DNA of 64,000 nt from Bacillota bacterium (GCA_017889545.1 JAGFZV010000013.1:1-64000), one strand, 5' to 3'; counted from the stretch's first letter, positions 6,737 to 16,237 are shown. Notes: a model not told the origin generated them from the sequence alone. Translations and numbers: made by a program.

Positions 6737-8608
6737 CTAGGCATGAATAGTTACGCCCGTGTCGTATAGCTTTCCTTCTAAAAGCAGTTTTACTTCATAG
6801 TTGCCGGATAATCCCTCTTTACTAATCATAACCGACGAATCAGCCGAACCATGTTGGAAAGTTCCGACGCATAAAGCCAACTCATCTTTCTCAGTTGTAG
6901 GTACCAAATATTTATGCGTGGAATTGTCCTCCCCAAAAAGAACTGCGACTACATAGGATCCTTCTGCAAAATGTCCAGTAATTTTCAGGCGGTCTTCTTC
7001 ATCGTAAATACTGACCTTGATTTCTTCAGGCAGCATACCCCGCGAAGTTTTTGGAAGTTTCATTCCAACCTCGCTTGTTACACCCAGCGTACCGAGTAGC
7101 TCTCCCTTGCCAAAAGTTAAAACATCGTCTTCACAATAAAGTTTCAGCTTTTCCGCACGATAATAAGCACCCGGTACTTTCATTTCGTACATCACCTGAT
7201 CATCCTTAACCTCAACGGTTATCGCATAATAAATCAAGTCTTTTTCTTCCGGTTTCCCCAAGTAAAAAACAGGCGGTTTGACGCACGGGACACCTTTAAT
7301 ATTACCAATGTCTCCGGAATGAACCATATAATGGCCTTCTGCGTAATATTCGACATTAGAGATGTGAGGGGCAAAAAATTCACTGCCGCGCTCTTTACCA
7401 TACTGCCATACCTGCGTCACTTTTCTGGTCTGTTTATCAATTCGGTAACGAACCCCCCGCGAAAACTTTTGTTCGGCAGGGATATCCTGATCTGCATATT
7501 TGCTTCTCCACGCTCCATTATCAAAAACAAAAACATCTCCGTCCGGGAGCAGCATGCCGGAATGCTGTGCATAAAACCAATCAAATTCTTTTTCACTATC
7601 CGGTGAGAAAAAGTACTTTTCGACGAATTCCTGCGGCCACTTGTTAGGGTCCCCAAGAAGCCAATTAATTTCGTCAGTGTCAAAATCAAAATTTGCAAGG
7701 ATATCTAAGTTGCGTCCTGAAATAGTAAGGCTGTTCGTCGCCTTATCATACCAAACAGAATTGGTATGTAACCAGTCATGGCTGCTGGACCGTGGTCCTC
7801 CTCCAGCATCACGGGGTAATATCGCTCTTAGATCCCAGGTTTTGATGATATTGCCTGTTTTGCGTTCAAGCATGACGCACATATCTTCGACAGTATCCCT
7901 GTCCATTTCTTCACTTAAGCAAACGAAATTCCCATCTTCCAATTCGATGGCATCATGGTGAATACCGCCAGGCATACGGTACTCGTTATAGATTTTGCCA
8001 ATCATCCCCATCTCATAGAGCCCCGTCATGACATAAGGCAATTTCAGCAATCGCTCCGTTCCGACAAGCAATCGTCCATTACGCAGGCGCTTGATATCAA
8101 AGATCAGATTGATTGTGGTGTACCAGCGCACGTCCCCATTTAGATCGTATGCAACAACCTTCCCTCCGGCAGAAGGGCTGAGAATCATAACATGATCTCC
8201 GAAGTATTCAGGAGTAGTTTCCATCTTTGAGGGGGTCTCTATTCCTTTTACAAGCGGATCCGTTTTTATCTGAATGATTTTTTGCCCACCACTGCCGAGC
8301 GTCAGCACAATCGTATTTAAATAATCCGCGTATAGGCCATAAACCGGGATTTGATGCTCAGTTGCAGCAGAAAAGCGAAACTTCATATCGCCGGTTTCAT
8401 CTTTTCCCTTAACGCAAATGCTCACGGTTTCTTCTTTATCCGTTTTAAATAGGATTAAAGCGGTTAATGGAGCAATGAGATAAGGATTTAAAACTACATA
8501 AGGATTCTCAAAGGTAAATGAAGCCGAATGATACTGAGACAAAAACTTACCTTCGGCTTCATGTTGTTTATTAATATAATGGGAATCGAACTGATAATCA
8601 ATTGACAT
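6737..8608 (-). CDS. Arylsulfate sulfotransferase family protein without signal peptide
   Basis: 623 residues matching the bacterial AssT architecture: an N-terminal beta domain (about 30-115, NPYxxAPLTA and QIPVYGLYADYLN) then a six-bladed propeller. Family enzymes move sulfate from one phenol to another through a sulfo-histidine. Candidate catalytic residues are His217/218 (GGIHHD), His277 and His281 (SSSHDWLHT), Arg299 (SGRN) and His349 (AQHSG). Enterobacterial AssT is periplasmic; here no signal peptide is present, and the frame upstream of the ATG runs to a stop without another ATG, GTG or TTG. RBS is AGGGGGG. First gene of an operon with a thioredoxin and its reductase. Confidence 0.87.
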   Translation of the reverse strand: MSIDYQFDSHYINKQHEAEGKFLSQYHSASFTFENPYVVLNPYLIAPLTALILFKTDKEETVSICVKGKDETGDMKFRFSAATEHQIPVYGLYADYLNTIVLTLGSGGQKIIQIKTDPLVKGIETPSKMETTPEYFGDHVMILSPSAGGKVVAYDLNGDVRWYTTINLIFDIKRLRNGRLLVGTERLLKLPYVMTGLYEMGMIGKIYNEYRMPGGIHHDAIELEDGNFVCLSEEMDRDTVEDMCVMLERKTGNIIKTWDLRAILPRDAGGGPRSSSHDWLHTNSVWYDKATNSLTISGRNLDILANFDFDTDEINWLLGDPNKWPQEFVEKYFFSPDSEKEFDWFYAQHSGMLLPDGDVFVFDNGAWRSKYADQDIPAEQKFSRGVRYRIDKQTRKVTQVWQYGKERGSEFFAPHISNVEYYAEGHYMVHSGDIGNIKGVPCVKPPVFYLGKPEEKDLIYYAITVEVKDDQVMYEMKVPGAYYRAEKLKLYCEDDVLTFGKGELLGTLGVTSEVGMKLPKTSRGMLPEEIKVSIYDEEDRLKITGHFAEGSYVVAVLFGEDNSTHKYLVPTTEKDELALCVGTFQHGSADSSVMISKEGLSGNYEVKLLLEGKLYDTGVTIHA

Positions 8609-8872
8609 AAGAAATAGCCCCCCTTGTTTATTGTAAAAGTATTTTTTCAGTCCTTCTGGGTTCCTTTGATAAGTCTTTCTCCATTAACTGAAATCCTAAA
8701 GCCCCACAGTTCACATCTTCTATGTATCTCGATTAAAATACAGATAAACAATTCCAGAAAATCTTAACAAAATAAATATATTTCCTAGTCTCAAAGTCAG
8801 CAATGCCTCTTTCGTAGCATTTAGTTGAAAAAGATACCGGAAAGCACCTGTAAACTTTTTATTCGCAGTAAC
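8609..8872. other. Intergenic region upstream of the arylsulfotransferase operon
   Basis: AT-rich spacer between the arylsulfotransferase start and the porin terminator candidate. It must hold the leftward promoter of the operon but I cannot pick a clear -35/-10 pair. No open frame with a ribosome site is visible. Confidence 0.4.
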
Positions 8873-8919
8873 CGGCGCTTAAAGCAAATATGTATACAAA
8901 CGGACTGCTTTAAGCGCCG
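8873..8919 (-). terminator. Stem-loop downstream of the porin gene
   Basis: Perfect 14-bp inverted repeat (8873-8886 with 8906-8919) with a 19-nt loop, starting 14 bases after the porin stop. There is no clear T-run, so it may stabilise the 3' end of the mRNA rather than act as a classic intrinsic terminator. Confidence 0.5.
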
Positions 8920-8932
8920 TCCATCACCGGAT

Positions 8933-10345
8933 TTAGTAGAAGAACTCAAACTTCGTCATAAACGTTTTGTTTAAACCATCACTAGTCAAATTAGTCAATC
9001 CTCTGTCCTTAATTTTAAAATCCTGATATTCAAGAGACATCACTGTGTTTTTTGCCAATACCTTTTGGTAAGCAAGATACCATACATTCACATTGTCTGT
9101 TCCATGCGTGAAAATATTGTAACTCTGGTTATTATACGCAACGGCTGTAGTATCAAATCCGCCAGCGCCATTCGGAATTGCTCCCGCATCTACACTGCGA
9201 TAAGAAACCATCCAGGCATCACTACCCACTTTTGCCGGATTAACTAACAGAGCTGCTGAAAAATATGTGGTCGTTTGTTTGGTATTACTCAGCTGCACCG
9301 ACCAGCCTTTCGGATGATTGGGCAATCCGGATGCTCCATTTAAACTACTGGATATAAAGTCGGCCAGCAGAGTATACCCGCCAATTTTGTAATTCGCGGC
9401 AGCAGACCAGCCTTTTGAGCTATCAAACGCGCCTACATTGGTGTTCAATGTTCCTAACCCTGCTGCGGTACTGGTCCCAGGGATATCGGCATAATAGTAT
9501 CCCGCTTTAATTCCCAATTTCTTGTTGATTTGGTACCCTAACTCTGCTGTGCTAAGTTGCTGCGAATTCCAAGCATCTGCAGTAGATCCATTTTTAAATG
9601 TCTTAATATTGCCCGTCCAGCCTGTAAATTGGAACTTGCCCATCTTCTCTTTAATCAAAACACCATCAACATCCATGGGTTTCCCAATTAAACCATTTCC
9701 GAAAAAATCCAACGCAGAACGACCAGCGCGTATGCTGTCAATACCGGCAAAATTCTTATACGTGATGTTCGCTATATCAACATATACTGTTGACCCAGGG
9801 CCGGCATCCGTGTAACCAAACTTATTTCCGCCCGCGGTTACCATACGTCCCGTAAAAGAAGCATTTTCATTAATGTCTCCCCATACTTTGAAGCGTTGGC
9901 GAAATTCGAAACGATCTGCACCATCCAATGCTTTTACATTGGATGGGCCTGGATTATCCGTAACATAGCGCATGCGAGTGTCTCCGCCAAACCAGACTTT
10001 CGTTTTGTTTTCCACCTTGGCAACGCGAGTTGCAATTTTATTCATTTCCAAGGCAAATTCCATCGCCAATTTGTCAATCAGTGCTTTTTGCACTGGCGAT
10101 ACTTTGGCCTGACTATTCAATGCTTTTTCTACGATTTGTGCCATTTCATACCGGGTCATGGTTTTATCGCCCATGAATTTTCCGTCTTCATAGCCATCAA
10201 CAATCCCAAGTCGAACTAATTCTTTCACAGCCGGATAAGCCCAATGATCTTTCGGGACATCATCTCCTGCCGGTGCAGCCAATACCGTTCCGCATAATGA
10301 TAATACGAACATTAAAATAACGATGATGCTCAACTTTTTTCTCAT
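8933..10345 (-). CDS. SLH-domain outer-membrane porin
   Basis: 470 residues. A signal peptide (1-23, ending VLA-APAG) is followed by an S-layer homology domain (about 28-75: DVPKDHWAYPAVKELVRLGIVDGYEDGKF..MTRYEMAQ), a short coiled-coil linker (about 80-110) and a long beta-rich region of alternating residues ending in an aromatic, EFFY. This is the architecture of the major outer-membrane protein of Negativicutes (Mep45/Omp-alpha type), in which the SLH domain binds modified peptidoglycan and the barrel forms the pore. The ATG at 10345 has GGAGGGG upstream. The gene stands alone between a stem-loop and the MFS gene. Confidence 0.92.
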   Translation of the reverse strand: MRKKLSIIVILMFVLSLCGTVLAAPAGDDVPKDHWAYPAVKELVRLGIVDGYEDGKFMGDKTMTRYEMAQIVEKALNSQAKVSPVQKALIDKLAMEFALEMNKIATRVAKVENKTKVWFGGDTRMRYVTDNPGPSNVKALDGADRFEFRQRFKVWGDINENASFTGRMVTAGGNKFGYTDAGPGSTVYVDIANITYKNFAGIDSIRAGRSALDFFGNGLIGKPMDVDGVLIKEKMGKFQFTGWTGNIKTFKNGSTADAWNSQQLSTAELGYQINKKLGIKAGYYYADIPGTSTAAGLGTLNTNVGAFDSSKGWSAAANYKIGGYTLLADFISSSLNGASGLPNHPKGWSVQLSNTKQTTTYFSAALLVNPAKVGSDAWMVSYRSVDAGAIPNGAGGFDTTAVAYNNQSYNIFTHGTDNVNVWYLAYQKVLAKNTVMSLEYQDFKIKDRGLTNLTSDGLNKTFMTKFEFFY

Positions 10346-10476
10346 TCTTTCCCCTCCAAATTCATTTCAACCAACTCATTACGCCAGCCAGCAGTCCCAT
10401 TATTCCCCCTTCATTTTTTTCTCGTGACCTTTGGTAGATTATCCAGCAATTTCAGTATGTTTTTCTAGTATAATAC

Positions 10477-11817
10477 TCATTCTTTACTTGACTTAAGGGT
10501 AAAGGTTCCCATAGCCCGCATCTTTTCCAAGTCCCGATTGAAATAAGCGTGCATAATAAACAGCGCGATCAACATCACGACCGTGCTTCCGATGCCGACA
10601 TACATGAGCGCCAATTTTAAGCCAATTTTATCGGAAAGGATCCCTGAAAGAAGCGGTCCAATGGAGCTGCCTATTAAATGATTGCATACAGCGATGAGAC
10701 TGAAGACGCTCGCTCGCATAAAAACGGGAGATAAATCCTGGCAAGTAGCGGCATTATTGACAACAATACCCGCCATCATGGCCCATGCAAGGCTCCAGAA
10801 AACGCATACAATCATAAATTCCTTACTATTCAATGCCGTAATTAATGCGACGCACATCAATATAGCCAACGTAACATTGGTGATAATCCGTCCTCGGGGA
10901 TGTTTTTTGAGAAAATAATCGCCTAAATAGCCAAAGAGTATCGGTCCAATCGCCGCACAAAGACCCATAACCGCAACTACTGCACCTGCTTCTTTCACGT
11001 TCATTCCAAAGGTCCGGGCAAAGTAGGAAGGAGCCCAACTTACGATACTCATCTGCACGCAATACTGCGCACTGCCAAGCAGGTAAACGGCTAATAGCGC
11101 CTTTGAACTCACTACGTACTTAATCACATCCAATACTTTTACCTTGGGTGCTTTAGGCTGGCCATCATCAACTTTAGCGGCCTTATAATCCGGCATAAAC
11201 CAAAATAAAAGTGCTAATATAATGCCGGGGATTGTCAAGACTCCAAACACGCTCTTCCATCCATGGTTGTATGCCAAATACCCGACAAAGGCAATTCCGG
11301 CGCTATTTCCGAAAACAATCGCGGTAGTAAAGAGACCATTCATCCGTCCGCGTAATGTTTTGGGAAACCAAGTACTGATAAAAGCTGCCGATGCCGGACC
11401 GTAACCCGCTTCACCTACACCAACAACAGCCCGGGCCGTCAGCAATTGACCATAATTTTTACACATTCCTGTAACCCACGTTGCCAAACTCCAGACAAAA
11501 ACCATGACCGCAATCAATTTACCTCGGCCCCATTTGTCCATTAATAACGCGATGGGGAAGACAAAAATACCCAGTGAAACCGTCAATGCCGACATAAGTC
11601 CCCCACCTTGAGCATCCGTCAACATAAATTCCTTTTTAAGAATAGGCAGTAAAGCAGCTACCGCTTGTCGATCAGCATAATCAAGGGCCATGGTCAGCCA
11701 GATAATACCAAACCAAAAATAAGCTTTCCAGCGTGAAACCTGAAATTCCGCTTGTGAATCCGTACTCACTTTATCCTGTTCACCCTTAGTTGTAGGTTTT
11801 GTTGTTTCCTGACTCAT
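10477..11817 (-). CDS. MFS transporter (anion:cation symporter / spinster-like)
   Basis: 446 residues with twelve predicted membrane helices. The MFS loop motif between helices 2 and 3 reads DKWGRGKLI, and the ALDYADRQAV segment in helix 1 plus AVVGVGEAGYGPA in helix 4 resemble organic-anion symporters of the ACS/spinster type. The substrate is unknown. The ATG at 11817 has AAGGAGG nine bases upstream. It is divergent from a ROK-family repressor 545 bp away, the usual arrangement for a sugar- or acid-controlled transporter, and shares its strand with two tiny open frames in its leader. Confidence 0.87.
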   Translation of the reverse strand: MSQETTKPTTKGEQDKVSTDSQAEFQVSRWKAYFWFGIIWLTMALDYADRQAVAALLPILKKEFMLTDAQGGGLMSALTVSLGIFVFPIALLMDKWGRGKLIAVMVFVWSLATWVTGMCKNYGQLLTARAVVGVGEAGYGPASAAFISTWFPKTLRGRMNGLFTTAIVFGNSAGIAFVGYLAYNHGWKSVFGVLTIPGIILALLFWFMPDYKAAKVDDGQPKAPKVKVLDVIKYVVSSKALLAVYLLGSAQYCVQMSIVSWAPSYFARTFGMNVKEAGAVVAVMGLCAAIGPILFGYLGDYFLKKHPRGRIITNVTLAILMCVALITALNSKEFMIVCVFWSLAWAMMAGIVVNNAATCQDLSPVFMRASVFSLIAVCNHLIGSSIGPLLSGILSDKIGLKLALMYVGIGSTVVMLIALFIMHAYFNRDLEKMRAMGTFTLKSSKE

Positions 11818-11912
11818 ACGTTGCCTCCTTCTTTTTCGGCACTCAACAAGATGTATCTTTATGAACTGCCAAACTACTCTGTTATTTCACAACAAATTCC
11901 CGTTATTCCAAT

Positions 11913-11966
11913 CTAAGAAAGGACTTCTTTTATCAATTCCATCATTTTCTCGATGAGTTCACACAT
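11913..11966 (-). CDS. Tiny leader open frame, 17 residues
   Basis: Reads MCELIEKMMELIKEVLS, a strongly amphipathic helix. GAAAGGGG lies seven bases ahead of its ATG. It ends 96 bases before the MFS start, on the same strand. Whether it is translated is unknown; it could be a regulatory leader peptide or a small membrane-active protein. Confidence 0.35.
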   Translation of the reverse strand: MCELIEKMMELIKEVLS

Positions 11967-12018
11967 TATTTACCCCTTTCCACCGATTATATCTTTTCCA
12001 TAATGAGCGTGTACAATT

Positions 12019-12084
12019 TTACTCTCGTTCTTCAAATACTGGCATTTTGCCCATGCCTATAATGATCCGACCATACATTGACAT
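12019..12084 (-). CDS. Tiny leader open frame, 21 residues
   Basis: Reads MSMYGRIIIGMGKMPVFEERE behind a strong GAGGAGG ribosome site eight bases upstream. It precedes the 17-residue frame by 52 bases on the same strand as the MFS gene. No family is recognised. Confidence 0.38.
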   Translation of the reverse strand: MSMYGRIIIGMGKMPVFEERE

Positions 12085-12109
12085 TACCTGCCTCCTCATA
12101 TTATTATAT

Positions 12110-12137
12110 GTTATGTTATGTCGTATCGCAACATAAC
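12110..12137. promoter_or_regulatory. Inverted repeat, candidate ROK-repressor operator
   Basis: GTTATGTT (12110-12117) and AACATAAC (12130-12137) form a perfect 8-bp inverted repeat with a 12-bp spacer. It lies in the divergent region between the MFS gene and the ROK regulator, upstream of the two tiny frames. Assignment to the ROK protein is inference. Confidence 0.4.
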
Positions 12138-12362
12138 TTTGTTACTTATTTCGCTATCTTTTTATAAAATCCTTTAAAACATTTCATTCTTTTAAATATT
12201 TTATAAATTTTTTAAGTTTTCATTCCCGTACATTCTTTCAGCACTTAGCTATTCGGGTGCACAGATTACTAAAAGGAGTTTCTTGTTTCTTGACGAACAA
12301 ATACAGTTGATCCTATTTCTATTAAATTCTTATATTTTATTAGAATGATTTATGAGGTACTA

Positions 12363-13694
12363 ATGAAAAAACCGAGTTTAAAACACCATGATTTAAAGAA
12401 TACCAACCGCTCTGTTGTCTTAAACCTTATTTTAAAAAATCAACCGATTAGCAGAATTCATCTTTCAAGTCTAGCCGGTCTAACCCATGGCACAGTTGGA
12501 AAATTGGTCAACGAACTGATCAACTGTGGTTTAGTCGCAGAAATCGGGAGCGATACGACTACAAAACGGTTGGGCGGTCCGAATCCCATTCTGCTTAACA
12601 TAACTAACGGCCCCCTCTGTGTAGCAGCAATACATATCGGAGTGACCTTCTTATCTGTAGGGTTGGTTAGTTTAAATGCCAAAATGCTTGACTATGAGAC
12701 TTGTGACCTTGATCGCAAATGGGATGTTGAAACACTCCTTGCAAAAACGATAGATACATTGCAACGTATTGTTCTCAGACAAAATTTAAATTTTCCCGCC
12801 GATATTCTCGGCATCGGGGTATGCGTAGGGGGGATTGTTGACTCTGAAACAGGTACGGTTTGCTGGCATGATATTCCGTTCATGAGAAACATGCCTTTAA
12901 GAAAATTATTGGAAGAAAAAACAAATAAACCTATTTTTGTCGATAATGTTATTAACGCTCAAGCTTTGACTGAGTCAATATTTGGCTGCGGACAATCATC
13001 AGATAGTTTCGTCTTTATCCTTATCGCAGGTATTGTCGGATGCGCAACCATCATCAACGGTCAGATAATTCAAGGACATCGGCATAGCGCCGGACAAATC
13101 GGGCATATTGTTGTTGATCCCAATGGACTGCTCTGCTCCTGCGGCCAACACGGGTGTTTGCAAACTGTTACTACTCATCGTTCCGTCTTAAGCCGGGCAA
13201 GAGAACTTTTCGAAACAAATACATCTCCGTACCTTAAAAAATTAGTTTCCTCCTCCGCTGAGATTACGAAGCAAACAATAATTACGGCTGCCAAAATGGG
13301 AGATGCAGAATGCACAAAGATACTTGAACTTAGAGGACAATACATCGGACAAAGCATTGCACAAATTGTGAACTTAATTGATCCAGCGGCTATCTTTTTA
13401 GGCATCTATGTCCCGAACCCGAAATATTTTCCATCAAGCCCTAGCAACAAAAACTATATTGAAGAACCATCCGTAAACGAAGCGGATTACATTCTTTCTG
13501 ATATAGAAATGAATTCTTTAATGATTAATTATACAAACTCTGCTTACTTTAAAGCTAACTTGATCCAGCCCGAATTTATTGTTTTAGGACATGAAAGCAC
13601 GATTATTGCCAGCGCAACTATTGCAATTAATAAAATTTTTTCAGATGATTTTAATTCTGCCTCGTTATTTTCCTCCGATATTACAAATGAATAA
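12363..13694 (+). CDS. ROK-family transcriptional regulator (NagC/XylR type)
   Basis: 443 residues. An N-terminal winged helix (about 20-75, SRIHLSSLAGLTHGTVGKLV) is joined to a ROK sugar-kinase-like domain. The zinc motif CSCGQHGCLQT is intact near residue 260. The ATP-binding DxGxT is degenerate (HIGVT), as in DNA-binding ROK proteins without kinase activity. The ATG at 12363 is preferred because GAGG lies five bases ahead of it. Such proteins usually repress a nearby transporter operon until a sugar binds; the divergent MFS gene is the obvious target. The last 70 residues are longer than in many relatives and carry no known domain. Confidence 0.86.
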   Translation: MKKPSLKHHDLKNTNRSVVLNLILKNQPISRIHLSSLAGLTHGTVGKLVNELINCGLVAEIGSDTTTKRLGGPNPILLNITNGPLCVAAIHIGVTFLSVGLVSLNAKMLDYETCDLDRKWDVETLLAKTIDTLQRIVLRQNLNFPADILGIGVCVGGIVDSETGTVCWHDIPFMRNMPLRKLLEEKTNKPIFVDNVINAQALTESIFGCGQSSDSFVFILIAGIVGCATIINGQIIQGHRHSAGQIGHIVVDPNGLLCSCGQHGCLQTVTTHRSVLSRARELFETNTSPYLKKLVSSSAEITKQTIITAAKMGDAECTKILELRGQYIGQSIAQIVNLIDPAAIFLGIYVPNPKYFPSSPSNKNYIEEPSVNEADYILSDIEMNSLMINYTNSAYFKANLIQPEFIVLGHESTIIASATIAINKIFSDDFNSASLFSSDITNE

Positions 13695-13808
13695 TTGTGG
13701 TATGTTTTGAGATCCCCCATTCAATCTCATACGAAAAAAGTTACTTCGACTATGCGCTCCCTTATATTTCAAAAACGTATATAATAACTGAAAATAAAAT
13801 TCTAAATT

Positions 13809-13858
13809 AAAGTGGGGTTGTGACAAACTTTATTTCAAGTTTGTCACAACCCCACTTT
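13809..13858. terminator. Bidirectional terminator between ROK and ECF genes
   Basis: Perfect 22-bp stem (13809-13830 with 13837-13858, loop TATTTC), A-rich on one side and T-rich on the other. It lies between the convergent ROK gene and ECF operon and can serve both. Confidence 0.85.
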
Positions 13859-13876
13859 GGTTCAATTCTGAATTAA

Positions 13877-14560
13877 TTACCACCCATACACAATCCGGCC
13901 AGCTGTAAAGCCAGCCGTTAACGCTATCATTCCCAGTAACGTACAATAATCACGAAACTTTAGCCCCACATCCGTGGAAAAACTGCGCCGTCCGGCGCCG
14001 AAACCACGCAATTCCAAACTAAGAGCCATTGTTTCCGAACGGCTTACAGCCCGCAAAACCAAAGGTCCAACCAGTGCCAAATAGGAAGTAAAGCGCCGGA
14101 CTATTCCGCCCTTTCCCGTATAGCCGCGACAAGCCTGCGCCTCGCGCACCGCCTTGCTTTCTGCCAAAAAATCCGGAATGAAGCGCAGAGCGGTCGTAAA
14201 CATAAAGGCATACTCTTGCGGCACGCGGCATTGACTGACCAATGCCGTGGTCAGACTTTGCATTTTGGTCGTAGCTAAGAGAATAACAAAAACGGTTGCC
14301 ATATCGATCATTCGCAATCCGCCCGCAATTGCTGCTTCCAGTTCGCTTCCCAGTGCATATTGCACGAGGATAAGAACAACAGCAAATCCGGTCAAACTTA
14401 AAATGCCTTTATAGGTCCGGCCAAGAAGTCCGCACACCGCTAAGGTCACAACCTGCGCGACCGCTAAAAGACCTAAGCCGGGTAACGATGTCAACAACAT
14501 GGCCCAAATCGAAACCGCAACTGTAAACACCAATTTTGTGAGTGGCGCTAATTGCTTCAT
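13877..14560 (-). CDS. ECF transporter transmembrane component (EcfT)
   Basis: 227 residues with about five to six hydrophobic helices and a cytoplasmic coupling region (about 140-165) holding the ARACRGY-like motif, here REAQACRGYTG, that contacts the ATPases. EcfT joins the substrate-binding S component to the ATPase pair. The ATG overlaps the stop of the upstream ATPase gene (TAATG), which indicates translational coupling. It is the last gene of the S-A-A-T operon, ending just before a strong terminator. Confidence 0.88.
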   Translation of the reverse strand: MKQLAPLTKLVFTVAVSIWAMLLTSLPGLGLLAVAQVVTLAVCGLLGRTYKGILSLTGFAVVLILVQYALGSELEAAIAGGLRMIDMATVFVILLATTKMQSLTTALVSQCRVPQEYAFMFTTALRFIPDFLAESKAVREAQACRGYTGKGGIVRRFTSYLALVGPLVLRAVSRSETMALSLELRGFGAGRRSFSTDVGLKFRDYCTLLGMIALTAGFTAGRIVYGW

Positions 14561-15381
14561 TACATTCTTCCTCTCTGCACTCGTTCAGCAATCTGTTGGC
14601 TGAGTTCCGTTGCTGTCAAAACCGGAAATACTCCATATTTCGATAATTTGCGAGAAATATTCATTATGGCCGGCGCCCGCAAGCCCCATTTCCGTATATC
14701 ATTGCCTTGTGCGAAAAGTTCCGCAACCGGTCCGTCAAACACTTTGGCCCCCGAAGCCATAACCACAACCCGTTTCGCATAGCGGGCTAATATGTCCATG
14801 TCATGCGTCACTAAAATAATCGTTTTTCCTTGTTCATTCAACTCGGTGAGTATGCGCAGAAGACTTTCTTTTTCTTTGGCGTCCTGGCCGCTGGTCGGTT
14901 CATCCAAAATCAAGATGTCTGGCTTCATCGCCAGTGCAGAGGCAATGGTTACCCGTTGCTTCTGGCCGCGCGACAGGCTGCGGGGATAGACATCCGCCAA
15001 AGCAGTCAACCCGGTTTTTTCCAATGCCTCCGCGACCGATGAAGCAATTTCCGGCGCGGAAAACCCGAGTTGTTCCGGTCCATAGGCAACTTCCGACGCA
15101 ACCGTATCGCGAAAAATCTGGCTGTCCGGATTTTGAAAGACATAGCCGACATGACGGGCAATATCACCCGGAGATTGACTCGAAGTGTTTACTCCGTTCA
15201 GGACAATTTGGCCGTTCGCCGGTTTGATCAGTGACATCACCAAACGCGTCAATGTTGTTTTTCCGCTGCCATTCCGTCCGGCAATCGCTGCAAATTCGCC
15301 CGCCCTTATGCATAAAGATACATTGTCAACTGCCGGTTTCCCCGGCTGATAGTGATAGCTTACACCTGTCATTTCAAGCAC
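14560..15381 (-). CDS. ECF transporter ATPase (EcfA)
   Basis: 273 residues of an ABC ATPase: Walker A GRNGSGKTT (36-44), Q-loop VFQNPDSQIF (about 80-89), signature LSRGQKQR (about 135-142), Walker B ILILDEPTSG and the switch histidine in VTHD. The VFQNPDxQ form is typical of ECF ATPases. Translation starts with GTG at 15381 behind GAGGTGAG and overlaps the preceding ATPase gene by eight bases. A C-terminal extension of about 60 residues follows the ATPase core, also usual for EcfA. Confidence 0.9.
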   Translation of the reverse strand: MLEMTGVSYHYQPGKPAVDNVSLCIRAGEFAAIAGRNGSGKTTLTRLVMSLIKPANGQIVLNGVNTSSQSPGDIARHVGYVFQNPDSQIFRDTVASEVAYGPEQLGFSAPEIASSVAEALEKTGLTALADVYPRSLSRGQKQRVTIASALAMKPDILILDEPTSGQDAKEKESLLRILTELNEQGKTIILVTHDMDILARYAKRVVVMASGAKVFDGPVAELFAQGNDIRKWGLRAPAIMNISRKLSKYGVFPVLTATELSQQIAERVQRGRM

Positions 15382-16237
15382 TGCGGCTCACCTCGCCTGC
15401 CTCTTGCAATACGGCAGACAGTTCGCGAACCGCATCCGCCTCACACCGCCATGCACCAAACCGGCAGCCGTGCTTCTCGAGAAGAAAGCGCAGTTCCTGC
15501 AGCGGCGGAATCACTTCCTGAAATAAACTTTCCTCACTCATTTTTCGCAAGGCCGCTTCCGGCTGACCGGCAACAGCAATGCGTCCTTCCATGAGCAAGA
15601 CAAGTTGATCGATATAAGGCAATACTTGAGCAATATCATGCTCAACGACCAGAATGGTCATTCCCTGTTCATTCAACTTGCCAAGCAAACTGTATAACTC
15701 TTCCGTCCCTGCCGGATCAAGCGCCGATGCTGGCTCGTCCAGAATTAATATATCCGGTTTTGTGACTAACGCACCGGCTAATGCCAACCGCTGCTTCTGT
15801 CCCCCGGATAGCCCTCCGACTTCACACTGTTCCCGGCCGGACAAGCCCACCAATTGAAGAGTCTCCCGAACCATTTGCGGAATAAGCTTTCGATCAACGC
15901 CGGCATTTTCCAACCCAAATGCAACCTCATCCTCCACCGTCATCGCGACCAGCTGGCTTTCATAGTCTTCCAAAACCAAAGCGACGTCTTTCGCCAACTC
16001 TCCCATCGTGCTATCCATGGTCTGAATGCCCTGAACCACTACCGTTCCGCCGGTACGGCCACCGAAATAGTGCGGTACTACTCCTGCAGCAGCCAGACAA
16101 AATGTCGTTTTTCCTGCTCCGCTGGGACCAACAATTGCGGTAAAAGATCCTTGTTCTACTTCGAAGCAAAGTTTCTCCAACACAACTCCACTTTTAGGAT
16201 ATGCATACGAAAAGTTTTCAAAAGAAATTGCTTTCAC
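15374..16237 (-). CDS. ECF transporter ATPase (EcfA')
   Basis: 287 residues, the second ABC ATPase of the module. Walker A is GPSGAGKTT (38-46), the Q-loop reads VLEDYESQLV (the usual VFQxPExQ is altered), signature LSGGQKQR, Walker B ILILDEPASALD, switch VEHD. ECF transporters use a heterodimer of two such ATPases. GTG start at 16237 overlaps the TAG stop of the S-component gene by one base. Having its own A, A' and T genes marks this as a dedicated (group I) ECF transporter. Confidence 0.9.
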   Translation of the reverse strand: MKAISFENFSYAYPKSGVVLEKLCFEVEQGSFTAIVGPSGAGKTTFCLAAAGVVPHYFGGRTGGTVVVQGIQTMDSTMGELAKDVALVLEDYESQLVAMTVEDEVAFGLENAGVDRKLIPQMVRETLQLVGLSGREQCEVGGLSGGQKQRLALAGALVTKPDILILDEPASALDPAGTEELYSLLGKLNEQGMTILVVEHDIAQVLPYIDQLVLLMEGRIAVAGQPEAALRKMSEESLFQEVIPPLQELRFLLEKHGCRFGAWRCEADAVRELSAVLQEAGEVSRSA

